A DNA stretch of 64,000 nt, from assembly GCA_947632515.1 (NCBI GenBank), contig CANRPO010000006.1, forward strand, positions 54,069 through 118,068, read 5' to 3'. The position numbers were made by a program, and so were the translations under genes. Positions 43,306 through 51,610 of this stretch are shown one piece after another; position 1 is the first letter of the stretch; every line of letters starts with the position of its first letter. This DNA comes from an uncultured Lachnospiraceae bacterium (GTDB taxonomy: Bacteria; Bacillota; Clostridia; Lachnospirales; Lachnospiraceae). The notes below the pieces were generated by a model. The model saw only the letters and a list, made by a program, of their open reading frames with translations, was not told the DNA's origin and made no database searches.

Positions 43306-44402
43306 CTAATTTCTCCCCCCCCCTGTTTTTGGATTATCGCTTTTAACTGAGACCATACCGCATAAGCCATACTGTAGGGTATTTGTTTCCATTGATTAAC
43401 TCTCTGCTTTAAAAAAGAATATTCTTGATTTGTCTCCTTCAACTTATGATCAAGCACCTGTGTCATCGTTTCGTTTGTCCAATTTGCTTCCGGCCTGTCA
43501 AATAACCCCAGCACTGTTGGCAAATTATTCTCAGGTACACTGCCGAATCCTTGAAAATAAGAGCAATAACAACAGGGTGATTTGCAGTTATATCCTACGG
43601 CATCAAATTTAATCTTTCTTTTTGGATTAGCAAAAATATCATATCCTTGGATGTTCGCATGGCAACGGCTCATTTTGCCTGTTGTATAGTTAAGCACAAA
43701 CGACCAGTCTCCCGCATAACAAAAGTTCTTTTCTTTTTTCCCCCATAGAACTAACTGTTGTTCAAAAAGATTAGAATGAAACGTACGTCCAAACTCAATA
43801 TATTCTTTTTCCGAATGCCTTGTTAATATCTCTGGTTTGTTTCCACTTTTGCGCGCAATAGTCACTTGTGGCAAGGCTCCCATTTTTTGGGTACATATAC
43901 CTTGAATTTCTGCTAAATTTTCTATGTACTCATCACAAAGAGTTAATGTTACATCAAGTGAGCAACCAGCTTTTTTGATTTTCTCCACATTTTCAAAAAA
44001 TGTTTCCAACAGATTTTTCCTTTTTAATTCTACATAATGTAAGGACATATGGAACCTCAATCTGGATAACATATCCTGAGAATACCGGCTTAGCATTTGA
44101 TCAATTTTATTGCTTACCGTTCCATTCGTCGTTATGTGTACATAATGTCCTTCATTTAGCAGCATCTCCACGAACTCAAAAATTTGATTTACCAATAGCG
44201 TTTCTCCATCTCCTGTTATAGCCAAGTATGACACGCCGCCTAATCGCTCCACGGATAACGCCTTTTGCATAACTTCCATAGAATATTGGAAACTCTTCTT
44301 TTTCCGCTTTCCCTGATCATTCCCCAGATAACAATAAGAACATGACAAATTGCAACCTGGTGTATTAATAGTTCCATCAATAAATCTTTTTACTTTTTCC
44401 AT
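43302..44402 (-). CDS. Radical SAM protein A of the glycan locus
   Basis: This 366-residue radical SAM enzyme has the cluster motif C17-x3-C21-x2-C24 at the N-terminus (CNLSCSYC). A conserved core follows with GDGETLL and ITTNGT. The C-terminal half has a second cysteine group (FCYAGDWSFVLN, CHAN, YNCKSPCCYC), which could bind an auxiliary cluster in the SPASM/Twitch manner. It is a paralogue of the next radical SAM gene, with the same layout. The start at 44402 has AGGAGG nine bases upstream. Substrate unknown; position in the locus suggests a sugar or lipid-linked glycan. The last codons run through a G9 tract. Confidence 0.88.
   Translation of the reverse strand: MEKVKRFIDGTINTPGCNLSCSYCYLGNDQGKRKKKSFQYSMEVMQKALSVERLGGVSYLAITGDGETLLVNQIFEFVEMLLNEGHYVHITTNGTVSNKIDQMLSRYSQDMLSRLRFHMSLHYVELKRKNLLETFFENVEKIKKAGCSLDVTLTLCDEYIENLAEIQGICTQKMGALPQVTIARKSGNKPEILTRHSEKEYIEFGRTFHSNLFEQQLVLWGKKEKNFCYAGDWSFVLNYTTGKMSRCHANIQGYDIFANPKRKIKFDAVGYNCKSPCCYCSYFQGFGSVPENNLPTVLGLFDRPEANWTNETMTQVLDHKLKETNQEYSFLKQRVNQWKQIPYSMAYAVWSQLKAIIQKQGGGEIR
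43315..43323 (-). repeat. G9 tract at the 3' end of radical SAM gene A
   Basis: Nine G encode the final Q-G-G-G before E-I-R and the stop. Ten would end translation two codons earlier at TAG just before the next ATG. Eight would carry translation past the next gene's start to a TAG about 17 codons on. Confidence 0.9.
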
Positions 44403-44416
44403 ATAGTTCATCCTCC

Positions 44417-45505
44417 TCAATATAATCCCAATCTCTCAATAATTCTGCCGATACAGTTGACAGACCTGATATTGGCTTTCTTTTTTTGCTGTGGCGTATA
44501 TTCCCGGTTGCTTTCTTTTAAACGGCATCTCATAAACTGTTCCATTTCCTTGCTGAGCCACTGCGTTCCATCAACGCACACTCGGTTTCGCTGATCTGCA
44601 AAATCCGGGGTTTTTAGTTCGGGAATCAAACCGAATCCCAAAAATGCATGTCCATTATAACAATGCCCTTCCAGACAGTTACAGCCCGTCGGATACAAGT
44701 GGAGAGGTTCGTCTATATTATGATATATATTGCCAAGCACTTTTCCCTTATAACATTGTTTGTATACACCTGTTTTTAAATTCAGAACAAATCCCCATTT
44801 TCCACTATAACAAAATTCCTTGCGTTTCATCCCGAAAATAGAGTCTTTAAAGCGAAACAATTCCGAATCAAAGGAATCCCAAGTCCTCACGAAATCATCG
44901 TGAGGGAGCTTGGACAGATAAGGATAGCCTCGAACTCGCTCATCTCTTGCCACTGTCACATGTGGCAGAGCCCCTAACCGCTCCAGACATATTTCTTTCA
45001 TCTCCTGAATGTAGGGAATGTAACTGTCGTCGGGAGTAATTTCAACTGTAAAAGAAATTCCCGCCGTGCGAATCATTTTTATATTTTCAAAAAAAATGTT
45101 TAATTTTTTTAATTTTTTTAATTCTAAATAATGGAATGATATTTTAAAAAATAGTCTATGTCGATATTCCTCAGGAAATTTACAAAATTTCTCAAAACGG
45201 TTGGTAAGAGTCCCATTCGTCACCAACATAACATAATGTCCATCTGCCAAGATATCGTGGACAATATCAATAATTTCTGTGGGAATAAGCGTTTCCCCCA
45301 TTGCGCAGATATTTACCATACATGGACCGCCCAGACGTTTTTGGGATAAGGCATCTCCTATTTTCTCCTTGCATTCAGCTAAATCGACTGGTTTGACATG
45401 GTTCTTTTTTGACAGGGGGACATAGCAATATTCGCATGCCATATTGCAGGCATAACTGGGAATAATACATTCTACAAACAGTTTCATCTTCACGCTTGAT
45501 TCCAT
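44417..45505 (-). CDS. Radical SAM protein B of the glycan locus
   Basis: This 362-residue radical SAM protein has C20-x3-C24-x2-C27 (CNMACEYC), the core VNICAMGETLI and LVTNGT, and a C-terminal cysteine group (FCYSGKWGFVLN, QCYKG, CNCLEGHCYNG) parallel to that of protein A. The two share FVLN-x-x-TG and LGALPxVTVAR-type segments, so they arose by duplication. The start is uncertain: 45505, preferred with GGAG 12 bases upstream; 45487; or 45523. It overlaps the end of the pyruvyltransferase gene slightly. Its own stop region holds the AGGAGG of gene A. Confidence 0.85.
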   Translation of the reverse strand: MESSVKMKLFVECIIPSYACNMACEYCYVPLSKKNHVKPVDLAECKEKIGDALSQKRLGGPCMVNICAMGETLIPTEIIDIVHDILADGHYVMLVTNGTLTNRFEKFCKFPEEYRHRLFFKISFHYLELKKLKKLNIFFENIKMIRTAGISFTVEITPDDSYIPYIQEMKEICLERLGALPHVTVARDERVRGYPYLSKLPHDDFVRTWDSFDSELFRFKDSIFGMKRKEFCYSGKWGFVLNLKTGVYKQCYKGKVLGNIYHNIDEPLHLYPTGCNCLEGHCYNGHAFLGFGLIPELKTPDFADQRNRVCVDGTQWLSKEMEQFMRCRLKESNREYTPQQKKKANIRSVNCIGRIIERLGLY

Positions 45506-46545
45506 TGATCCAATGTTCTCCATATCCAATCCATATTTTCTGTTCTCAATTTGTTCTGCCAAGTCTTCATAATCGCCTGTCGATCACGAGGTGTACATAC
45601 CTGCTCCAATGCCTGCTCCAGTTTCTGTACATCATCTATGATCACAATATAAGGGAGATCTTTTATCCATTTTTCATACACGCCCCGTACCTTTCCACTT
45701 ATATTATCAAATGCGATACATGGAGTTGCGGTGATGGCGGCAAATATCATACTGTGCAGTCGATCTGTAATCACTACTTTCTTCCCTGTGTATTGCCACA
45801 ATTTCCATTTTACAGCGGGAACTCTAAGCCATATAGGAATCTCCGCATGCATATAAAACATTTTCATATCAACACATGCGATCCCCGTTTTGCGCAAGTG
45901 ACTCCTAATGTATCGGATCTCTGATTCTGTTATGATTTTTTCACGATCTGCGCGGAAACATAGCGCCGCTTTTCTTCTTGTTCTATCTTTTAGATGACTT
46001 ACCAAGAGCATTACCATATCAGGAACAAGATGATATGTCGTTTCCGTTTCAAAAGACAATGAATCTTTCAGAATCTTCTCTGTATTTTCTTCTCTCGCAA
46101 GAGCATATATTTTCCCGTGGTTCTGCGTAAGTTCCCGAAAATGCCTTTCTCGTTCTTTATTCTGAAAAAAAATAGTCTGTGGAGCAAACATAATCTCATT
46201 TCCCCGATATGTTTCCATGATATGTTCCACCGCAACTTGTCCATCTTTCCATAAATCGCCGATATATCCGCCTCCAGTTATTATTATGTAATCATCTGGC
46301 GCAATAATTTTGCGTACGCGATGATTCCAGAGTTGATAAAAACTCAAATTGATCTCTACAACTTCCACGTCTGGATATCTCTCTTTTATAAGTCTTTTTT
46401 CAGATAACGCAATAGCGTGATCTCCCCAATTCAGATATTGTGGTGTCAGCATCAATATGATTTTGCGCTCTGAAGATTTTTTATATAGAAACAAGGGAAA
46501 ATTAAAAAGCACCTCAACTGCATATTTAACTGCCGATTTTATCAT
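45490..46545 (-). CDS. Polysaccharide pyruvyl transferase family protein
   Basis: This 351-residue protein matches the CsaB/WcaK pyruvyl transferase family, which attaches ketal-linked pyruvate to sugars of cell-surface glycans. Typical segments are LNWGDHAIALSE near the N-terminus, DDYIIITGGGYIGDLW, and VVITDRLHSMIFAAITATPCIAFDN near the C-terminus with the conserved Arg and His. The start at 46545 has two GGAG sites upstream. The phosphoenolpyruvate-derived acid group would add negative charge to the glycan. A+T-rich codon use as in its neighbours. Confidence 0.9.
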   Translation of the reverse strand: MIKSAVKYAVEVLFNFPLFLYKKSSERKIILMLTPQYLNWGDHAIALSEKRLIKERYPDVEVVEINLSFYQLWNHRVRKIIAPDDYIIITGGGYIGDLWKDGQVAVEHIMETYRGNEIMFAPQTIFFQNKERERHFRELTQNHGKIYALAREENTEKILKDSLSFETETTYHLVPDMVMLLVSHLKDRTRRKAALCFRADREKIITESEIRYIRSHLRKTGIACVDMKMFYMHAEIPIWLRVPAVKWKLWQYTGKKVVITDRLHSMIFAAITATPCIAFDNISGKVRGVYEKWIKDLPYIVIIDDVQKLEQALEQVCTPRDRQAIMKTWQNKLRTENMDWIWRTLDQWNQA

Positions 46546-46606
46546 GTGAACGTCTCCTAACTCCTTCAAATTTATAAAGTAGCAAAAACAGTTCATAGTT
46601 TATCTG

Positions 46607-47614
46607 TCAAACTATACTCCTTGATTGTTCATTATCCCCCCCCCACTTTCGATATATCTTATAGCCGAACCAAAACAGACGTAAATTCAAAACAATACAT
46701 AATGCTCCAATCTTATCTATATAATTGCATTTAGAATTAGTCCATAAAGTAAAAAAATGTTTGCAGACATCTTTTTTAACATACGCGGCAATAGAATAAT
46801 CATAATTATCATTTCTTGTCATAACAGACACGCCAAACAATTCAAGCCTTAACCTGAAACTGATAATATAAGCCGCAGATTCCGGATAAAGAGCAAGTAA
46901 ATCTTTTTGGCTCTCCTGCATATGATAAATACCATACTCATATGTCTTTCCAAAACCTCCACTAGTCATATTTCCATCTATTTGAACATAGTGATACAGG
47001 CGTTCAGGGATCATCGTAATCTTATTTAACAGAGGAATAATCTGTACCATTATAAAATAGTCTTCATACATAGTATGCTGCGGCGGAAATGTCACTCGCT
47101 GAAAACATTCTTTGCGAAACAGTTTATTCCACATCACATGGTATCTGCCATGTCCGATATGCAGCATTTCTACATATTGGGCGGCATTCTTATTGCATTT
47201 CTGTTCAGTAACATTTACGGCAATATTTTTAGACGGATGGAGGGGATAATCCGTATAAAATCCACAGCACACCATATCGCAGTTTTCAGTTTTCATGGTA
47301 GTGTATAACTTTTCAAGATAGTCTTTCTCTATATAATCGTCAGCATCTACAAAACAAATATATTTCCCATTGCTCGATAAAACACCCGTTTCTCTTGCCT
47401 TTGGTAATCCTGCGTTTCTTTTGTGAATCACACTTATTTTTGAATCCTTCTCACAGAATCTGTCACATATTTCCCCACTATGGTCAGTAGAACCGTCATC
47501 TACAAGAATTGTTTCAAAATCGCGATAGGTTTGATCCATAATGCTGTTCATGCATGTAGAAATCCTATTTTCCATATTATAAATCGGTACTATAACACTT
47601 ATCTCCGGGCGCAT
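46607..47614 (-). CDS. Family 2 glycosyltransferase with 3'-end G9 tract
   Basis: This 335-residue GT-A glycosyltransferase transfers a sugar from a nucleotide donor during repeat-unit assembly. Motifs: ISVIVPIYNMENRI, LVDDGSTD, NAGLPKARETG and the DxD FVDADD near residue 88. The C-terminal 100 residues are helical. The start at 47614 has AAAGGA upstream and is preferred over 47641. A G9 tract at 46636-46644 encodes W-G-G-D. One extra G stops the protein two codons later, and one fewer replaces the last nine residues with a different tail. Confidence 0.9.
   Translation of the reverse strand: MRPEISVIVPIYNMENRISTCMNSIMDQTYRDFETILVDDGSTDHSGEICDRFCEKDSKISVIHKRNAGLPKARETGVLSSNGKYICFVDADDYIEKDYLEKLYTTMKTENCDMVCCGFYTDYPLHPSKNIAVNVTEQKCNKNAAQYVEMLHIGHGRYHVMWNKLFRKECFQRVTFPPQHTMYEDYFIMVQIIPLLNKITMIPERLYHYVQIDGNMTSGGFGKTYEYGIYHMQESQKDLLALYPESAAYIISFRLRLELFGVSVMTRNDNYDYSIAAYVKKDVCKHFFTLWTNSKCNYIDKIGALCIVLNLRLFWFGYKIYRKWGGDNEQSRSIV
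46636..46644 (-). repeat. G9 tract at the 3' end of the glycosyltransferase gene
   Basis: Nine G on the coding strand, about 12 codons before the stop. Ten give GGA TAA immediately; eight give a short alternative tail ending at TAG. Confidence 0.9.
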
Positions 47615-47666
47615 ATGCTCGTAAATCCTTTCTGCTTTCAAAGGCTACATTTATCGAAAAAATAAA

Positions 47667-48638
47667 CTATATAAAACCTTGTGGTATATTTTCCTCAGGC
47701 CAGTCCTCAAAATTAATCCGTTCCTCTTCCACCACCAACGGCCTGTTCATAATCCTCTGATTCATAGCCAATATGTACTCTCCCATAAAACCTAAAAAGA
47801 ACAACTGCACCGATCCAATAAAGAAAATACCGATCATAAGTGGCGCCAGTCCCGCCGAAAAGCTATACCAATGGAGTAATTTTTGCACAAGATAAACCAT
47901 ACCTATCGCAAAACTCACCAAGCCTATGAAAAATCCCATGAAAGTCGCCAGTCGCAATCCTATCTTGGTATAAGACGTAAAGCTGAGCATCGCCGCATCA
48001 TACAACGTATACAAATTATTATGTGACTTCCCTGCACGCCTTTTCGGCTGCTCATATGGTATTTCCTTTCGTCTGTACCCCAGCTCCGCAACTATACCCC
48101 GCATAAAGGGCGTAGGATCATTCAAATTCCTGCAGACCTCTATAAAATCTTTGTCATACAGGCCGCTTCCCGTAAAATGCTCTATCTGTTCTACGTCAGA
48201 AAACTTCTTGATTATTTTGTAGTACAGACTCCGCAGCTTATACATGATTGGATTTTCTTTGCTTGTCTTTTTAATACCGATTACAATTTTATATCCGTTC
48301 TCCCATTCCTTAATATATTGCGGAATAAGCTCGATCGGATCCTGAAAATCGCACACCATACAGATGGTACAGTCCCCCGTTGTCTGAAGCATTCCATAAA
48401 ATGGTGAATTAAATTGTCCGAAGTTTTTGGCGTTAAAGATTGCTTTCACCTTTTTGTTTTTTTCACATATTCCCCGGAGTAATTCCCTTGTGCGATCGGT
48501 CGAATCATTGTCAATAAATAATAATTCATAATCATAATCTTTCAACGTTGTTTCAAACAGTTTCGTAATCTCTTCACTCATTGGAACAACATTTTCTTCT
48601 TCATTGTAACAAGGTATCGAAATACTTATTTTCTTCAT
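47667..48638 (-). CDS. DPM1/GtrB-type family 2 glycosyltransferase
   Basis: This is a 323-residue polyprenyl-phosphate glycosyltransferase-like protein. The GT-A domain has SIPCYNEEENV, FIDNDSTD and a VCDFQDP acidic motif. Two C-terminal transmembrane helices (MGFFIGLVSFAIGMVYLV and LMIGIFFIGSVQLFFLGFMGEYI) are typical of DPM1/GtrB/ArnC-type enzymes, which load a sugar onto undecaprenyl phosphate. This would supply a lipid-linked sugar to the GT-C-like protein of the same locus. The start at 48638 has AAAGG at a good distance; the ATG two codons earlier is too close to it. Confidence 0.9.
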   Translation of the reverse strand: MKKISISIPCYNEEENVVPMSEEITKLFETTLKDYDYELLFIDNDSTDRTRELLRGICEKNKKVKAIFNAKNFGQFNSPFYGMLQTTGDCTICMVCDFQDPIELIPQYIKEWENGYKIVIGIKKTSKENPIMYKLRSLYYKIIKKFSDVEQIEHFTGSGLYDKDFIEVCRNLNDPTPFMRGIVAELGYRRKEIPYEQPKRRAGKSHNNLYTLYDAAMLSFTSYTKIGLRLATFMGFFIGLVSFAIGMVYLVQKLLHWYSFSAGLAPLMIGIFFIGSVQLFFLGFMGEYILAMNQRIMNRPLVVEEERINFEDWPEENIPQGFI

Positions 48639-48649
48639 AAACATTGCCT

Positions 48650-49555
48650 TTATATATTACTTAGTATGTTGTTGATTTCCTCTCTAAAATCAATCTGGTC
48701 TTTCCAACCAATGTACGTACTCAATTTATATACAGATGGGTTTGAATCATATCCCTTCACAGTCTCATCAAAGAACATCTCAGAATCGCTGTCTGTCAAT
48801 CTATGTATTTCATATATATAATCCTTTAAAACTCTCGTATCAGCACTTGCAATGTTGATAATGCGGTTATCTCCCTGCGGCAGTTTATGGCATTCCTCAA
48901 TACATTTCAGCATTGCGCCTACTGCGTCATGAACACTCATAAAATTCCATAACTGCCTACACGCGCCCATCTTCATCGGAGTTCCCGCCACAAAATTACT
49001 GCATGCGGTAGATATCAGGGACCACGGATGATCTCCCACACCAATCACGCTAAACAGCCGGAAATGAAGATACTCCATGGAACACTTCTGGCAAAACTCC
49101 CACGCATAATGATAAAATTCCAGTTTCATTTTTCCATACGCATTGTTAGGATTCCCCGCTGCCGACTCTTCACATACCCCGTTAATATTTCCGTATTCAG
49201 CCCGTGAGCCGGTATCCGCAAATATTTGGCAATCCAATTCATATGCTGCCTTCAGGCAGTAAACGGAATTCTCATAATTTTTTTTGTGAATATTGGCATC
49301 ATCAATTTCTTCACGGTTGACTCCTCCCCACGCCAAATGAATAAAGGCGTCATATTTTTGTTTTGGAAACATCTCTGCACGCAAGGCATTCAATTCACAT
49401 ACAATCACGTGGCTGTTATGATATCCCGCCCACATATCTGCTTTATGAGCATCCCTCACTATAATATAAACATCATAGTCCCTCTCCAGTAGTTCTGCTG
49501 TCAGATAACGACCTATGAAACCACTGGCTCCGGTTATGATAATACTTTTATTCAT
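48650..49555 (-). CDS. NAD-dependent epimerase/reductase
   Basis: This 301-residue extended short-chain dehydrogenase has the NAD motif GASGFIG (residues 9-15) and the catalytic YGKMK with an upstream Ser/Thr segment (DTGSRAEYGN). It is a paralogue of the gene at 50676-51608, and both carry the GS-x-AEYGN segment. In the context of a CDP-deoxysugar locus it probably reduces or epimerises a keto-sugar. Its ATG overlaps the methyltransferase stop (ATGA), so the two are coupled. Confidence 0.88.
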   Translation of the reverse strand: MNKSIIITGASGFIGRYLTAELLERDYDVYIIVRDAHKADMWAGYHNSHVIVCELNALRAEMFPKQKYDAFIHLAWGGVNREEIDDANIHKKNYENSVYCLKAAYELDCQIFADTGSRAEYGNINGVCEESAAGNPNNAYGKMKLEFYHYAWEFCQKCSMEYLHFRLFSVIGVGDHPWSLISTACSNFVAGTPMKMGACRQLWNFMSVHDAVGAMLKCIEECHKLPQGDNRIINIASADTRVLKDYIYEIHRLTDSDSEMFFDETVKGYDSNPSVYKLSTYIGWKDQIDFREEINNILSNI

Positions 49556-50676
49556 TCTTTCTGAATAACCTCACCGTCTTTAATCGCCAGTATGTATTTA
49601 ACATTTGTATAATTTGTCCTGATACTATTTGCTATCTCATCTGAAAATGCCGGTGCCATAATAATAATCAAATCAATATTATCCGTGATCAATGCTTCCG
49701 GCTTCTTTATCAGCAAGTGCGATACCGGCGTATAGCAATCCCACTTGAAAGATGCGGAGTCCACAACATACTTGATCGGCTTGGCAAAAGAAAGCGTTGC
49801 CATCATTGTCAACCCTTGGTGGCTGGCTCCCCATACCACCACATCCTCAATATTATGTTCTGTGATAAATGTATTAAGTGTCTTTTCAATACGGTTTTTC
49901 TGTCCGTCAAAATCAGGAAACTGTAGCATTGCCCTTTTTTTAACTATCATCTGCGTAGTATCACCGTTGAATCGGCTCATTTCAAGCACATCAAAACCGT
50001 TCAGTTCAAACAATCGTGCAAGAGCACCTTCCGTATAATAAGCTATATGGTCGCGCATAAACTCGTAATAAGATGCCGCCTCCATAAAAAACTCAAAACT
50101 TGGAACTGTAACTAACCCTATTCCTCCTTCCACCAGATTGTTATAAATGCAGGAAACCATCCCGCAAGGATCCGGCTGATGTTCCAAATAATTAAAAGAC
50201 ACGAAACAATCAAAAGGGCCTCTGGGATCTATATAATCATCACCCGCAAATCCTTGAATAACATGTAAACCTTCCGCACATGCCCTACTTGCCAGCTCCG
50301 GATCATTTTCTATTCCAAACGATTCAACCGGAAAATCTCTCCAAATATGCAGGAACTCTCCGGCTCCACACCCGACTTCCCATACTCTCTTATTTTGAAG
50401 ATTATATTTATCAACCAAATATTGATACTGTTCTATTCTCAACCGTCTCAACTCGTCTGAAACTCTACTTGCCCGTATTACATTTTTATAATACTCAACA
50501 ACATCACAATCAAATTGGACAAGTCCGCATCCGTCACATTGATAGAGCGTTAATTCAATGTTGTCATTTTCTAACATAGAATATCTGCGTTCCATACGCT
50601 GTACTCTGTCCGGCATATTTGGCATTCTATATAAACTATGTCTTAAAATTTTATGGCACAGAATACAATTCCTCAT
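49552..50676 (-). CDS. Sugar C-methyltransferase (TylC3-type)
   Basis: This 374-residue SAM-dependent methyltransferase has the three-part layout of NDP-sugar C-methyltransferases: an N-terminal zinc-binding region (CILC and CDGC), a central Rossmann methyltransferase (VWEVGCGAGEFL) and the C-terminal domain with VVWGASHQGL. Related enzymes methylate C-3 of 4-keto deoxysugars. A branched deoxysugar is therefore likely. The start at 50676 has GGGAG upstream and shares its A with the preceding stop (TAATG). Coupled to both neighbours. Confidence 0.9.
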   Translation of the reverse strand: MRNCILCHKILRHSLYRMPNMPDRVQRMERRYSMLENDNIELTLYQCDGCGLVQFDCDVVEYYKNVIRASRVSDELRRLRIEQYQYLVDKYNLQNKRVWEVGCGAGEFLHIWRDFPVESFGIENDPELASRACAEGLHVIQGFAGDDYIDPRGPFDCFVSFNYLEHQPDPCGMVSCIYNNLVEGGIGLVTVPSFEFFMEAASYYEFMRDHIAYYTEGALARLFELNGFDVLEMSRFNGDTTQMIVKKRAMLQFPDFDGQKNRIEKTLNTFITEHNIEDVVVWGASHQGLTMMATLSFAKPIKYVVDSASFKWDCYTPVSHLLIKKPEALITDNIDLIIIMAPAFSDEIANSIRTNYTNVKYILAIKDGEVIQKE

Positions 50677-51608
50677 TAGAATAGTTCTCCCTTTTCCAAG
50701 CTTTGTTTTGCCCAACAAATCGTCTTTCGAATCCCTGCTTCAAAAGAATATTGCGGAACAAATCCGGTATCTGCCGTTAGATCAGAAATATCCGCTACCA
50801 GTTTAAATGGTCCATCACCATACGGTATATCCCCAAATCCAATTGGAAGTTCCGCATCAATCACATCTCGTATACAAGCAATATAATCATGTATTGGCTG
50901 CCCTGAACCATATCCTACACAGTATGTTTTTTCTGACACTCCTCGTTTAGCCAATAAATACAATGCCCTTGCTGCGTCTTCAGCATATAAATAATCCCAA
51001 ATCTGATCCCCAGATGTACAAGAAGGTTTTTCTCTATTTAACAACTTTAAAATAATAGAGATTATCATTGAATCCCTTCCGTTATATTCGCCATATACAC
51101 TAAAAAATCTTGTCCAAATATGTCCTATCCCTTTTTGCTGACACAGCAATCTGCTGAGTTGCCCCGCCGATAGCTTTGATATGCCATAGGCAGTCGTTGG
51201 TTTTTCAATCGTCTGTGGTGAAATTGAGCCTTCACAATTTCCATATTCAGCTTGTGACCCCGTTCCAATAAACAGTTTGCAATTAATCTTTTCAGCTAAA
51301 TCGACCGCATCTAATGTATAATCTATATTTTTAATCTGTATTGCAATGTTATTTCTCAAATCGCGCGATGTACCGCTCCAACCTATATGGTAAAATACAT
51401 CTATCTGTGAAGGTAAGGCCACTAAAAGACTAGAAAGATTCTCTAATTCACATTCAATAATATGAACGTTTTCCAAATTTTTAATTCCCTCTAATCTGGC
51501 TGATCCCGGACGCGCAATCGCATATACCGTAATCCCTTTTTGATTCAAATAACGTGCCAACGCGACCCCAATCGTTCCTGTCGGTCCAGTCATAACAACT
51601 TTTTCCAT
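50676..51608 (-). CDS. NAD-dependent epimerase/reductase, YerF-like position
   Basis: This 310-residue short-chain dehydrogenase has GPTGTIG at the N-terminus and YGISK as the catalytic pair. It starts two bases after the stop of the thiamine-diphosphate enzyme gene, with AGGAG upstream. In yersiniose synthesis the ThDP enzyme YerE is followed by a reductase, YerF, that reduces the new side-chain ketone. By position and family this gene could have that role, but a simple keto-sugar reductase or epimerase is equally compatible. Confidence 0.87.
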   Translation of the reverse strand: MEKVVMTGPTGTIGVALARYLNQKGITVYAIARPGSARLEGIKNLENVHIIECELENLSSLLVALPSQIDVFYHIGWSGTSRDLRNNIAIQIKNIDYTLDAVDLAEKINCKLFIGTGSQAEYGNCEGSISPQTIEKPTTAYGISKLSAGQLSRLLCQQKGIGHIWTRFFSVYGEYNGRDSMIISIILKLLNREKPSCTSGDQIWDYLYAEDAARALYLLAKRGVSEKTYCVGYGSGQPIHDYIACIRDVIDAELPIGFGDIPYGDGPFKLVADISDLTADTGFVPQYSFEAGIRKTICWAKQSLEKGELF

Positions 51609-51610
51609 AC

